Positions 1 to 12,769 of a stretch of DNA of 61,339 nt are shown piece after piece. Each line of letters starts with the position of its first letter. Position 1 is the stretch's first letter. Under the pieces are notes generated by a model, which was not told the DNA's origin, did not search any database, and was given only the letters and a program-made list of their open reading frames with translations. Origin of the DNA: Polymyxa betae. Its lineage: Eukaryota; Endomyxa; Phytomyxea; Plasmodiophorida; Plasmodiophoridae. Location: contig RBZT01000774.1 in NCBI GenBank assembly GCA_003693705.1, positions 1-61,339 on the forward strand, in the 5' to 3' direction. Position numbers and translations under genes: made by a program.

Positions 1-410
1 TATCAACACCCCCGCGTTTTTTTAAACAAGAAAAAGTCAACATTGTTTCAAGACAACCAAGGAGCGATATTCTTGGAGAACAACCACTGCAAAAAACAAG
101 AACGAAACACATCGACGTACGATATCACTTCATACGTGAAAAGGTCGCGGAAGGCCGGATCATAATCAGCTACTGCCCGACGACGGCGATGCTCGCCGAC
201 GCCCTCACCAAGCCGCTCAGCGAGCGAGTATTCAACCAACATCGTTCAACACTCATCAACTATGGCTCGAAGCGCAACCCAGCACCCTATGAGTCCCCAA
301 CTCAAACTGCGAACTGCGGCGCAGCCTCCAGCCTTTACTCACCAGCCACAACTCAGCTCGGAAGCACACACGATTCTTTAGCGAAGGGGCGTGTTGACAC
401 AAGACACTAA
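1..410 (+). mobile_element. 3' end of a Ty1/copia pol (RNase H) with polypurine tract and start of the 3' LTR
   Basis: The plus strand encodes the end of a copia RNase H domain. QDNQGAIF is followed by TKHIDVRYHFIREK and then MLADALTKPLSE, which is the usual order in copia elements. The first motif is in a different frame from the other two, so the copy carries a frameshift and is probably dead. A purine-rich GCGAAGGGGCG at about 381-391 directly precedes TGTTGACA, the expected polypurine tract and first bases of a 3' LTR. The right end of the LTR was not found. The rest of the element lies left of the window. Confidence 0.8.
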
Positions 411-3400
411 CTCATGTGTGAATCAACTATTACAATTTACCTACAATGAGTTTACCTCAATAAAACTACCTCACTTCTTTAGATAATCATAATCTATCTC
501 CCATCGCCTCGTTTAACATTTGTTTTATGTCCGGATTGAGTATGTGACCCTGAATGAGTGTGAAGGAGCCTCATCTGCAATGCTATCGAAAGGCAATGCT
601 TCAGGTGGATTAGCTCTGTGTCAACTCGATTGATCTGTCGAATGTGGACTAACCGCTCTGATCTGTCGTCATGAGGTCTAGATTTTCGCACATGTTTCGT
701 GGAGATGTTCCTTCTAAGACCCGGAATCTGCTTTGAAAGTTTGTAAAAGGTGCCTCTCGCAGTTGGTCATAAAATCCGCATGATTTCTAGTTTTATGTAA
801 TCATTCAAAGATCTGCCATAGTCAATGCAGGATGGTTCTATCCCCGCGGAATTTTCCAACAGTATATTCACCAGCTTGGTTGAAAGATACAGCCCGTTCT
901 TTTCTCGATAGTCGTCCATGTAGCGGAAGCTACATACGGTTCGGAAATATTTAGTTTCAATCAGAAGCAAAAACTGCGCAAGTACACTGCTCTGTGGCTG
1001 TTTAAAAGAAGTTTCGGAAATTGTAAGCGCAGGATTGGTTCATTCGCCTTGTCGATTGCAGTTGTCAGAATTTTGATAGCATATTTTGCCCTCAATTCTT
1101 CAGCAATCTCAGTGTCTTATGTAAAATTGTCGAGTAGAAAGATTACCGCAACGGTATTTCGATTTTTTAACCGTCGAGGCCGATAAAATTATCTTGAAAA
1201 TTTACTTTCACCACGCAGTCCGGGCTGCTTTGTTTTTTGGTGCTATTTTTGTTCGATTGGTAAACACTAAACCGATTGAAGTTTCATTCTGCATAACATC
1301 AACAAAATGGCGATAGAGCGGGGACTGCTTGTACGATGCTTTGGAAGGCTCCACCTGGCTGCAAAAACAAAGGCTAACGAATGCCGGAATAGAGAAAAAA
1401 GCAATGGAGAATGGGGTAGTCGAAACCCCGACCTCGTCGTTGCTAACGACGCGCGATGACCAACTACACCAATTCCCCGCGGATGTGATCTAAGCTCCTG
1501 CTGCGCGGTTCTGTTAGACGTTGGGCCAACGCCATGCAGAAAGCCTGGTCTGGTTCGGCTCGCGGACGAGAGCGAAAAAGCTTTTCGGATGGGATGCATT
1601 GCTGTCTGCAAGTATTCGTTAGGGTTTGGAGCTTATTGGTTAAGTCAATATCGCAGCCGTCGGAGACCAATCAGAGCCGCCTCAGATGATCGGTGAGGCC
1701 ATTAATAGTGTCCGATATATGATGAAAATCATGAATGTATTATGATTGATAACACAATTCAGCTCAGATTACCGTTTTTCTGTAGAGAAATGTAAAATTC
1801 TCACAGATTTCAGAAACACCACGCCTTCAAAGCACCTCGTATTGCAATGTTTCGTTTCAAGTTACATCGGCAACCACTTACGTTTTGTAAAACTTGATGC
1901 GATCGTATGATGGTTTCATTCACAATCTGTAACATTACATGGAAAATTGCCCCTTCTACCAAACAAATTCCCGCATACAGCTAAGTTTCATGAACTTATG
2001 CCAACAGTGATCGTTGCCATGTTGTTACGTTCCGGAATGTAACATCAACATTACAGGAATCGTTATACTGAGGATGACCGATTCGCGCCTACTTCGCGTT
2101 CAGTAACGACGCCGAGACTAGGGCTCCCAGTCGTTTACGTTACGGGCCAGGGATCGCGGCGGCGGTCGAGTCAGTCTCAGTACCAGGGCCACGACCAGGA
2201 CGAGGGCGAGTACGCCCGTCACCGACCATATCCGAAGACGACCCATCTCAATGGTATGTCGAGCCGATCCACGAACGGGGACCCGCAACGCACTCCGTCA
2301 GTCTTGACCAGCCAGCCTGGAAGTAACGTAAAGTTCGTTTATGCTTTTGACGTTTCATCAACATACAAAAAATAGCAAAGTGAAGAGCGACGATTTCTTT
2401 CCAATTGATGAATTCTCAACCCAGCCTTGGACAGCCTGGTAACGGAACTATTGTGTGCGTTGTTAACGTTGCGCTGTAAGGTAACGTTGCGATGTAAGGT
2501 AACGTTGCGATGTTAAAGAATGTCGATTTCGTTTCATCTCCTTCTGAGCAATGATTGACCCCATAGCAAGGGGCGACAATCGCCTGCCAATTTGATCGTG
2601 ATCGCATCCGAGTCTTGACCGACCCAAAAGCGGAATCTTTGCTTCTGTTTTACGTCTCAAAGTATTTCGAATTCGTTACTTCTCTATGGTAACGTCCACG
2701 GAACGTTTCAAATAAGTAAGGGTGAAGTCGCTACTTTAATCACATGGACTGGTTGACCACACGCTGATCAACCATGAGCGAACAGACACTATAGTCGATC
2801 TATCAGTGTTGATTATGAGCGCATGTAGGACATCGGCCAATCTTCTCGGCCCGGTCGTGCCCGCCCCCAAGCTTATCCAAACACGAGAACTCATCACGAA
2901 ACGATTCTACGTTTTTTCCGAAAAATTCCGCATTCCATGGATAGACAGCAATGCCGTCTGTTTGATTAACGACCGAAGAGAAGGAAGACAGTCATACGGG
3001 TTTGCAGACGGCTTCGTTGATATGTAACGGAAACGAAAGTCGATGTCGGTAAGAGAAACGAAATTCGCGAGGTTTTGCTGCCCTCAAACAGACGGTTTGT
3101 ATTTGGCGACCATGCGCTTTCGAAATTATTTTTGGCGAACTTCGTAGAGGGAAGATGATGCGAATTTGCTGATGGCAGAGAAGGAGAATGGGGTCCGTAC
3201 GGACCCCAGAGAGCCCCAGACCAAGCGCAAAGACCTCATGCCGCTCGATGGTCTCTGTCCAATACACGTAATCCCTAACAATCCTAAGCTCGCTGCAATC
3301 CCTGAAGATCCAGATCCCCACACCTGGAGAATCCCAACCAAGGGTTAGGGTTTTAGGGTTTGCTCTGCGAGCACTGCGACACCACGCTCGACAAATCATC

Positions 3401-4490
3401 GTCATCATTCACCTGCGCATTTCTCCCCAACACCACAATCGGCTCCAGCACCGTCGCCGTACAGACCGGCGGCGGTCGCCTTTTCACAACGCGGGCCAGC
3501 ACGACGCCGACCGGTAGCGCTGCGTTTTTGACAGGCCAGGCCGCATGGGGCGGCTTCGCGGGCGCCAGGGCCATCCGTCGCAGCGATATCGAAATGGCCT
3601 ATGATGGGACGTGCTGGCCCACCCACGACAGCCCCGGCGGGTAGCTGGCTGGCTGGCTGGCGGCTCTGCATGACCAGAACCGTCGCGGCTGGCGCAGGCG
3701 GTCCCAGACTGTGGGCCGTGTGCGGGTGGGGGGGGGGTTACCACCAGCCAGTGCCCCTGTTGAGTGTGACCTCCACCCCACCACCACCACACCACCACCC
3801 CATTACCCCACCACACCACCTCCAGCCGACGGTCCCAATAACGCGTCGGCTGGCGGGCTGCGGGGCCTGTGGGGTGGTGTTCGAGCTGGGCGTCCCGACA
3901 CTGCATTGGACATCGTGTGCTGCTGGCCTTGCCTGAATTTGGTTGCTATGAGAGTCGCGTGGTCGGGTAGAGGCTATCAGGCGATCATCATCGTGGCAAT
4001 TTAGTTGCGCAAACGGATCGTCACGCACGAGCCTCGTTAACAAAAAACGCAAGGAAACTTCAAAAACATTTCACTTTGCGAATCTAATCACTTTGATAAA
4101 TTATGATTTTTGTAGTTTATGTTTCGAAGGGAAATCAGCATTGACATGCCTCTGTAAGGGCAAAATCCTGAACCCTAACGATAACCGATCGCAGGCAGAA
4201 AAACGCAACTTGCGAATGACGGTTAACGCCAAAGAAATTGACCTTCGAAAACCATAACCTCATTGTTGGACCTTTTCCGCGTCACACACTGCTTCTCTCT
4301 CTCTACCGCAACATTACACTTACTTGATGTAACATTACACGCCAGGAACCTCTGTCGAAGAAGTTTCGCCTTCGGCCGAACATGATGGAAACGGCAAAAA
4401 CCCCGTGGCAGATCAATCACTGGCGATCGATCGGTCCCGGACGTTCAAGGCATCCGAAAGTTCTGGATAGATCGATCACTCATCATCCAT
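411..4490. other. no confident gene
   Basis: Short open frames occur on both strands, but none shows a recognisable domain or a convincing exon chain. A GC-rich stretch around 2130-2370 is open on the plus strand for roughly 80 codons without a start codon and could be an exon. An open frame at 3360-3644 (+) is preceded by a TTAGGGTTTTAGGGTTT tract. A CCA-rich low-complexity stretch lies at about 3766-3826. The block is rich in GTAAC/GTTAC words. Confidence 0.4.
2464..2516. repeat. 18-bp tandem repeat, about 3 copies
   Basis: The unit TAACGTTGCGATGTAAGG is repeated with one substitution per copy. It lies in non-coding DNA and is built around the TAACGTT word seen elsewhere in the window. Confidence 0.85.
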
Positions 4491-4492
4491 CA

Positions 4493-7400
4493 ATGATTGC
4501 CAACCTCAACACAGCCGCCGCCTTGCTGGTGGTACTGGGCCTAATCGCCGCCGGCGCCCTGGCCAACAACAACGACGACGACATCAACGACGCCGTACTG
4601 GACTCGGAAACGCGCGCCCTCATTCACCTCTTTACCCAGACGATTCCTGACTGGTGCGACCAGAACCGGCAGTTATTTTTCCTTTTTTTTGTGTAAAAAA
4701 CGACAAGAGTTTTTTGTCATTTGAAAAACTTCAAAACTAGTTCAATTCCATTTTTCGGCGATGTTGTTCGCGACGGAATCGTCTGATTCGATTGCAGGAC
4801 GAGAGGGCCGCCGAACAAGACCCAGGAGCGCCACTTCTTCCGGCAAGTGTATACTGGCCCCTACGTCAAGAGCACGCAGGCGGACTTCCTGCACTGCACC
4901 GACACGAGCCCGAACCCCTCCACACAGTACAAGAATTTCTCGCGCGTTCTCGGACGCATCGACCTGGCCCTGGGCCGGCACGACCACGACCTGGGTGTGT
5001 ACGGCCGCCTGTTCGACCTGGCCCGCGGCTATTTCTTCGACGGACCGGATCTCGAGTTGACGCGCTGGCTGTGCCGGGCCGTACAGGCCCCCGACCAGGA
5101 TATCGCGCTGCTCGGGGCGCGCCTGGCCCAATGCCTGCCGCCGTCGTGGGCCGCGGGCCTGTACGACGCCCGCGCTGCGGACGAATCGAATTCCGTTCCG
5201 TTCGAGGGCCCGTCCGTGCTGCTGGCGATGGTGCTGTCGCCGTATTCGCCGCGAATGGCGGAGATCGTCCATGAGCTGGTCGAGACGCTGCCCGAATGGG
5301 TCCGCGACCAACCCTCTCTGCATCTTCACGATCTATTGCATGAAATTATTTGGTAACGAATTTGGTCTTTTTGCTTTGAAACGGAACTTTTTTTCTTGTA
5401 TTTTTACATTTTTTATAGTCGAATCTGCTCCTGTTTTTGTCGCAATTTACGACTTTGTGTTTTTTACGCAATTTTCGACGTTTTAGGCCATTTTCACTTT
5501 TCTGGTTTCAGATTCGACTTTATCTTGGACAATATTTTCGATGTTTGTCATTGCTGATTGATTGTCGTCTGTAGGGCGGATATCGAGAATAATGATACCA
5601 TCATGGCCTTAATCAATCGAATGCGTCCTGAGGATGTCGACGTGGTTCTGAAACGTGAAAGTCAGGTTCCGCTCTATGAATGGCTGCAATATTTTACGAT
5701 GCATCTGGTCCGCGGCATTCAAGATGGACGACTCGATATGGCCAAGCTCACGAGAATCTTCGCCAGATTTGATGACTGCCCGAAACGATCGAATCAGTTT
5801 TATATCTGCGCTACCATGCAATGGAATGTCGATTGGATTCGCGACTTCCTCTGGGAACAAACTTTCAATTGTCGCGAGTAAGGAGAATACGCATTTTTCT
5901 CGAATTGAAAAATCAAGTTTTTTCTGTTCTGGAAATCTTGTGGTTTTATTTTGTGAGGGCAGTTTGCTTATCAATGTTTTCGAGAAATACTTTGAAAGTT
6001 TCTATCGATTCCTGCTTTATGAAGAAAGTTTTCCTTTTTTTTCGTTTCGATTTTGTTTTCTGAAAAACACTTTAAAATTTTTCCATTTTTTAACTTTTAA
6101 GGAAAAATTCACTGTTCTCTCTATTTAGCGTTTCAGGACATTATCGTGTCTTGGTTGCGTACTGACCCAATGGGTTCTGTCTCATAGTGTCCCGGATTGG
6201 ATCTGCGTCGAGCTTGTGAGCCGCTGGAAGCGAAGCATCGTCGTCGCCGACGACTTCCTGTCGACCCTCTCTCAGCCCAGCGACGCTGCTGTCCAGTTCC
6301 GCCATTACCTCCTGCCCGAATGGTAACGTTAATTGGTGTAACGTTGCCAGGACATGCGGGCTGATGCGATTGGTTTGCGCAGGTTGAAATACCAGAAACA
6401 GCAGCAATGGTCGGGCATGACCTATTCGATGCGCGAGGTCACGATGTTCACGTGGCTCTTCTATATGATCTGTAACGTGGAACTCGATATCGTAACGTTA
6501 ATTGGGCGCGAGGACCCCGTCTCGCCGTCCGATCGTTCCGCGGCCGATGCCCTGCGCACGTTATATACGGCGCTGGCGACCGAGTAAGCACGCCAACTGT
6601 CCCAACGTTAGGGATTAGGGTTTCTCACCGTTCTGCAGTCTATTGGATGCGTGCTATCCGCGTCTGATGGTCCCGATTGATCTCAGCCCGACCTACCTCT
6701 TGCCGTACTGGCTCATGCGGGCCAGCCGTTCGGACCTCGAGAACGAATGTGACTGGCGCGGCCGCAACCTCAATTGCCTGGCTTGCGCGCTGATCTTCTT
6801 AACGCTGCAGACCACCCACGACACTGTCGCGGACCTGCTGCCCATGCTGAAACGTGTCAGCAACGTTACCGAAACGCTCGGCGACGCAGCCCCGTTCTAC
6901 GGGCCCGTCCTCGGTTCGGCGCCCGACGCAATCGGGATCGTGGACCCCAACCAGGTCGCCGTACTGGCTCTGCTCCATGACCCGGACCTGCGTCACGATG
7001 CCGACACGCGCAAGCTGTGCCAGGCGCTGGATGCGCTGGCCCCGGACGCGGTCCGGACGCTGACCTGGTTCGCATCGGAGCCGTCGTTGTATCAGTCGAC
7101 CATGCGGGTGTATCTGGCCCAGACCATCATGGCCCTCGAAACGGGTAATGCTGCCCCAGCCCCCTTCTGTTGTTGTTGTGCTGATTGCGTTTGTGCGTAG
7201 CGAATTTCTGCTACTCGTTGATGGATTGTATCGTTCCAAAGAAACAGAATCGGGTAAACGCACTTTTAATAATGTTTGTACAATTTTCTGGTTTTTTTTG
7301 TATCCAAACAACCAAAATCTGGAATTTTTTTTCTATTAATCAAGATTAATTGGTCTGAAATATTTCAGTGAAAGTTTGTTGTTATGCGTTTAACAGTTAA

Positions 7401-7783
7401 CTTGAACAATTTTATTGCATCAAACAATTCTGGTCATTTTTCATCTGAAATTCTGGAGAATCATCATAGTGTAAAAGCACTTTGCATTTTCTGAATGGTG
7501 TTTGCAGAAGAGGAAAAAGGACGACCTTCCATCATGCGCTGTCTGCCTCAACTCGGTGTTCGGTTCTACCAAGACGGTTCGTCTATCGTGTGGTCACCTG
7601 TTCTGTCTGGATTGTATCCAGGCATGGTTCGTCATTAAAGACTCCTGCCCCATGTGTCGTCAGCGACATGTTCATCAGCTGTCTAGGACGCGATTCATCG
7701 AGATGGTTGATGCCAGGATGCAGCTACCTGCTGATTGGATGTACTGGCCTTCAAATTGGCCGCGAAGAAGAACGGAGCAATAA
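4493..7783 (+). CDS. RING-finger protein with N-terminal hydrophobic leader
   Basis: Eight exons can be joined in frame: about 4493-4671, 4798-5352, 5575-5877, 6188-6322, 6383-6583, 6639-7144, 7201-7253 and 7508-7783. All have GT-AG borders and matching phases, giving a protein of roughly 730 residues. The N-terminus has a hydrophobic leader (about residues 8-24) followed by an acidic NNNDDD stretch. The middle is alpha-helical looking and not recognised. The last exon holds a C3HC4 RING: CAVC, then CGHLFCLDC, then CPMC. It follows a basic KKQNRKRKKDD segment, probably a ubiquitin-ligase tail. A RING must face the cytosol to work, so the leader may be a membrane anchor rather than a secretion signal. 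It could also belong to a separate short gene. The RING is certain; the single-gene model is inferred from splice phase. Confidence 0.68.
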
Positions 7784-8114
7784 ACTTATATTGTATCTTG
7801 CTTATCACGAACACATCTCAGGAACCCTGAACTCAAACAATTCGATCTTCTTTAGAGCTCCTGGACGCTTGATCTTCGCTTGGTTTTCGGACCTGTGCTG
7901 CTATGTCGTTTCGTAAGGTTTAATAATATCGTAGAGCAGCAAATTCAGAAAGACAGTTGTTTTATTCTGATAGTAGGACAATAATCACAGATTCCGGCGT
8001 TTCGCAGAGACTCAGGAGAAACGTCAAAACATATACTTCTATAAAACATTCCGAATTACAATGACCAAAATAATTCTTGAAAGGCTGAATTTGTTGAGCT
8101 TTGAAAACTTGTTG
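7784..8114. other. intergenic, nothing recognised
   Basis: This is the AT-rich space between the RING gene and the 3' end of the opposite-strand pseudokinase gene. The two genes are convergent here. Confidence 0.5.
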
Positions 8115-11100
8115 TTAAAGACTTGCCGTTCCAGACAGCTTTACGTTCTCAACACGTTCCCCGCCTCTTTCTAAACGAAGCCTGGAACGTTTAGTTTCTA
8201 TATCCGGTTGAAATTCCCCGCGTTCCATATGGTAAACAGAGCGTGACAGATATTCCGGCGTGTATGGATGCTTTGGGAAGCGTAGCTGTAAAGGGGATTC
8301 CACGGCGTCTTGGATGAACTTCGCCTTTAACAAATCTGAAGAGCAATAGCGCTTTGACGCATTTCGGTTCAGGAGCCGTCTCAAAAGATAAGTGACTTCT
8401 TTTGGGGCACGAGTTCGTGACAGATCAAGTTCGCCATTCTTCGCCTAAGCTATTGTTAAGTTAAATGCCAGAGCAACGGACATGTCATACAGCGTTGACA
8501 TCAGCCAGAGTTGATTCCGGCGTTAATAGCCGATATAGTATGGCACCAACGCTCCACATGTCGCATTTTGGACCGATACGACCACCTTCCTCGACCTCCG
8601 GGGCTATAAAAGATCGGGTCTCGTCATCTAATGCCGAGACGAAAAACTTCCTCAGTCCGATATCAACCATCTGCACAGTTATTGGTCGAAAAGACACTGC
8701 AGTGAAGGAACAAAAAATCGGGGAAGCCATAAATTCAATTCAACGGAGGCAAATCACTCAAACGTAACTAGATTCAAAAGTTTGAACTTTTCAGGGGAGT
8801 GAAAACAGTTAGATGGTACAATCAAAAGCATTGCAGCAGCTCTGACCTGAATGCGATGCTTTCGTAACGATTCCAAGCATAATACGATATTAGCAGGTCC
8901 GAACGCTCTGAGACAGCATTAGAAGACAGCATTCATGTACCAAGTGTCACACCCGAGTATCATTCCTTGACTATGCAAGAACCTCAGCCCAGAGATGACT
9001 TGGCGCATGATCAGAGCCACAGTATTCAGTGACATGATCCCTCGAGCGTTAATAATTTCATCTAAGCGGACCCAATCTGCAGGTGATTGAGAGAAATCCA
9101 AGATTAACCCACAACCAACGGAAAGACCATCCAAACATCAACAAATATTAAGACTCCTAAGAAATGGGCACTTACTTGGAATGTAAGGTCTCAAAATATA
9201 GATTCTGTCATTGTCTTCATACAAGGCCGCAGATTTCGCAATGTTGTGATCATCAACGAAGCGAAGAACCCCGGATTCGATTCGCAGCGTGAGCAAATCA
9301 GAATCTTTAACCACTATTGTAACACATTTAGAAAGGCGTTCGTTGAAAGCAAATGTACAAACTGATCTTGTCGATGTACTTCATCATATAGTGCTGGCCG
9401 GTATACGCTCCTTTACACTCGAACACATTAGGAAGGCAGGGGTGCACTACACTGCTAATTTGATAATGCTCCTGTGAAAAAATTCAGAATTACATTGCTT
9501 GATTAAACCATATGAAACGAACAAACATGAAAACCGAGCAAAATGCGACTACTCAAAGAAAAGAGTAGAGCACAATCCCTTCAGAGATGAGATATTTGCC
9601 TAGATTACAGCGAAAGACCAAATTAGCCTGTAAAATTAAAATTGGCCAATAGTACCGGTAGCTTAAAGTCTCTCGAAGCAATACGAATCGCTTCAACCCA
9701 TCGATCGCGTTGCTCAGCAGTGTCCAGGTAAATGATACGAGTAAGACGGGATATTGTTGACACAATCTGAAAAGCGAATTGCGCCCAATGATGACTCCTG
9801 CCATTGGAAATATAAGGATTGTCATCATCTGCGATCGGGTTGCAGATAGCTCCATGCAGTGACAGGACAATATTCGGTTTCGTCGACGACTGCCTATGGT
9901 ACGAGTACAGCATATTGTTGCTGATGACCACCCAGCGACGCTTCAAGCGCTGCAGACACCAGATGAAACCACATCGACAAAACAGCAAAAGCTAAATGGG
10001 AACAACTGCAAAGAGGGAAATTATAGGAGAGATTACGTAACATAAGAAACTGTAGGGCTTGGCCTCGTTCTGTCATAACGGGGCCTCCTTTAATGTGAAG
10101 GAGTCCCTTTGAAATGGGACTCTCATAACCTACTTTCAGAAACCATGTCTGCTTATAGACGTAACCTTGCATCGAGATGCAACTCAGATCAGCGCTGCTC
10201 GAGCGGCCGTCGTCGGAGCTCAGTTCGAAATCGCACATGCATGGCGCTTTTCCTTCAGCATTCGAGCTTTTAAAAAAGTCGGAAGATGATCGCTCATTGA
10301 TCCTGTAGATCAGGGTCTGAATGCACATCACGGATGCTGCCTAATCATTTACATACCACGATTGGGCGGCTACTGCCTCATCATTGGAGGCGAAGCTTCC
10401 TTTTGGTGGCCCGGAGACCCTGAGAAACTGTCAAATTTTCACGAATAACACATTACACTTCGCACCAGAATTCAGGGAATAAAAATCGATGCAGGTATTT
10501 GAAAATTCTTCGTCTTGAGCATGTTTCAAAGAAGTCGACTCCATGAAACAACCCCTCTGCGAAGCTTGGAATGCCATCAGGCTGAGCTGTGTCATCAGGA
10601 AGGTCTCCCGGAATCTGCGAAAAAGGAGAAGGATCGCGGCAATCACGAAGCCACTTTGCAGGATTCACAGCAATATCAAGGACGAAAGCTCGAAGCCCTG
10701 TGAAAGTATCATGGCTATCGACCTGGAAAAGTTGACTTGCACGAAAGAAAAAGGACGAGGACCATCACCAGCTGAACAAGGTCAGTGAATGATATCCGAT
10801 CACTAAAGCTTCGGTCCGATTTCTGATTTAGGAGAGCATCGACAGTTTCTTTCACCTAGGTACAGGGGCATGAGACCGAAGAAGCAGATCTCGTAGAGAG
10901 TTGACGAAAGCTCAACAGAAAGCCAAAGAAAAAAGCAGCAGCAGACGAAGACAGAACTTCGTTCTTGAGATGAAGTTATAACGATTGTCATACCTTAATC
11001 TCAGTGATCATGAGATAGACGGCATTATGGACATCGACTCCCATTAAACTGCAGGCACAGTCTATGACCAGATCGACAATATGGATATTCTGGCCGATAG

Positions 11101-11860
11101 ATTTCACGTTCGTGACCATCACAAACGATGTCCTTCAATAATTCCACCTGCAAGCCATTAACAAACAGATGCAGCAAAGAATTTCCGGATGGAAATGCAA
11201 GCGACTGCTCATGAGAAGCGACTCAAAATTGTCTAAATCTTCCAAACCTATCGGATAAACACACAGAAAGAAGCTAAACAAGTCTCAGTCAGACCTTTGC
11301 TGCATTCTTGGAGTTGGAAAAAACGCTGAACCCCAGAAGAAAGTTATTGTAGTTGATGGCATCCCGTTTATAGTAGTCAAACATTTTGAACACATTCTCG
11401 ACTAAGTCGGGTGCTATCGCAAAAAGCTTCAGAAAACTTTCCCTGTCGATATTGCGCTCGACGCGGCGCCACGAGATCTCCTGAAATCGTCGTCGTACAT
11501 TGACAAGATTATCGACTCCACAAACTGCATCTAATCAGAGCCGCATGATTACAGCATAAATTTACTGACAGAGTTTGCAGAATTCTATCGACTTTCTCAG
11601 AACAGAACTCATCCAGGGTTATCTAAATGTCCAAATACTGTAAAAGCAGGCCGGATCGGCAAAGCCAGAGATATTCATAGATTTTATTGCGCAGTCGACA
11701 TACAAACTTGCGCGACTGATCGATGCGACTTTGCGCAACTGAGGATCGCGATATTGCGCGACTGAGGGATCGCGACAGTTGCCCTGCCTGGGAGGATTCA
11801 TCGGCGATAGCCTGACGCCGATTGGATATCAACTTATAGAGGAGGTAGAAATGGTGGCAT
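8115..11860 (-). CDS. EF-hand / PH / pseudokinase protein (paralogue of the 50-54 kb gene)
   Basis: Minus-strand exons follow the order of the intact gene at 49976-53666. An EF-hand-like exon (about 11345-11550) reads VFKMFDYYKRDAINYNNFLL, where the intact gene has IFDAFDVDRVGAIDFDAFL. A PH domain spans about 9620-10190 (GYVYKQTWFLK, then RRWVVIS, then RDRWVEAIRIA). The kinase fold spans about 8115-9480. The VAIK lysine survives (MMKYIDK), but the glycine loop is VHPCLPNV. The catalytic HRDLKPEN becomes LGAFGPAN when exons ending near 8960 and starting near 8907 are joined, and DFG is DIG (VDIGLRKF). APE (IAPE) and DMWSVG are kept. A C-terminal tail follows. It is therefore a probable pseudokinase, perhaps a regulator of its active sister. 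The 5' end, and whether an exon at 10430-10720 belongs, are unresolved. Confidence 0.72.
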
Positions 11861-12765
11861 TGGCATTATCGTCACCAGCGACGCTAGCAGAACATGGGTG
11901 TGGCTTGCTTAGGAAGCTTCCGGTTTTAAACAGAAATCATCTCGGCGAGCTCAACGTCCAAACTTGCCGATTGCCACATAGTCGCCGCTCTGGGGACTAA
12001 GTGTGATCAGAAGCGGACGGTGGTGCTGCTCCCAGCTGAAGATGGCAATCCTTTTGTAAAGCGGGTCACAACGGATATCAAACTAAACACCGGCGCTCTT
12101 TATAAATGGCGAAAACTTGAATTCATAAATGCACATGTTCGGTGTTATGGCATTCTAGAAAACGTTTTGAAAATCCGGATCGAATAATTTATCATATTGT
12201 TTTCGGAGATCTGACAATGGGTGAATAACGAATGCATAAGAGTCTGAAAATCATTGGATATGATGGCAAGCAGCTGCAAATTTGTCATAAGAATCATTTA
12301 GGACTATCATCGAGAGGATTTGTGGTCTGACGTGTGGCTCTTAGTTGTGACGGCTCATGCAATTTTATCGATTATTGCAGGAGTGGAATGATGCATGGTG
12401 CACCCATTTTTGAAGTCGCCAGAGATGGTGCGAATTCTGGAATAATATTGAAGGAATGTCTGTAGAACTTTCCAGGTTTCAGGTATATGACTCTAAAGCT
12501 GTCGGCCTTCATCCATGCGCTGTTCCGTTTATAAACTTCGATATGAAATATCATAAGTCAGAACGTGCCAAAAGAATAGCGGTATTTCAATGCAAAGAAT
12601 TGCTCCACGAAACTGCGGAACTCACAATCTGAAAAATTTCTGATCCGCAATAATTTTCACTTACGGTGACAGTCTGTTAGATCTTCCAAATCGCTGCTTT
12701 TAGAAATGTGCGCAGTCGCAGTTTCCATCGTTGTTTTTATAGACATGCCTGATATTTTATCACAT
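11861..12765. other. no confident gene
   Basis: Short frames only. It may hold upstream exons of either the pseudokinase gene (minus) or the globin gene (plus), but I could not join any convincingly. Confidence 0.4.
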
Positions 12766-12769
12766 TTTT

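Noticed and set aside
3484-3906. Minus-strand 140-codon frame
   Set aside because: It runs through the CCA/GGT low-complexity tract with W- and P-rich translation; no domain or splice support.
6323-6350. A 28-nt intron made of TAACGTT repeats in the RING gene
   Set aside because: The exon before ends in phase 2 (GAA-TG), so this acceptor breaks the frame. The acceptor at 6382 restores it with a normal 60-nt intron.
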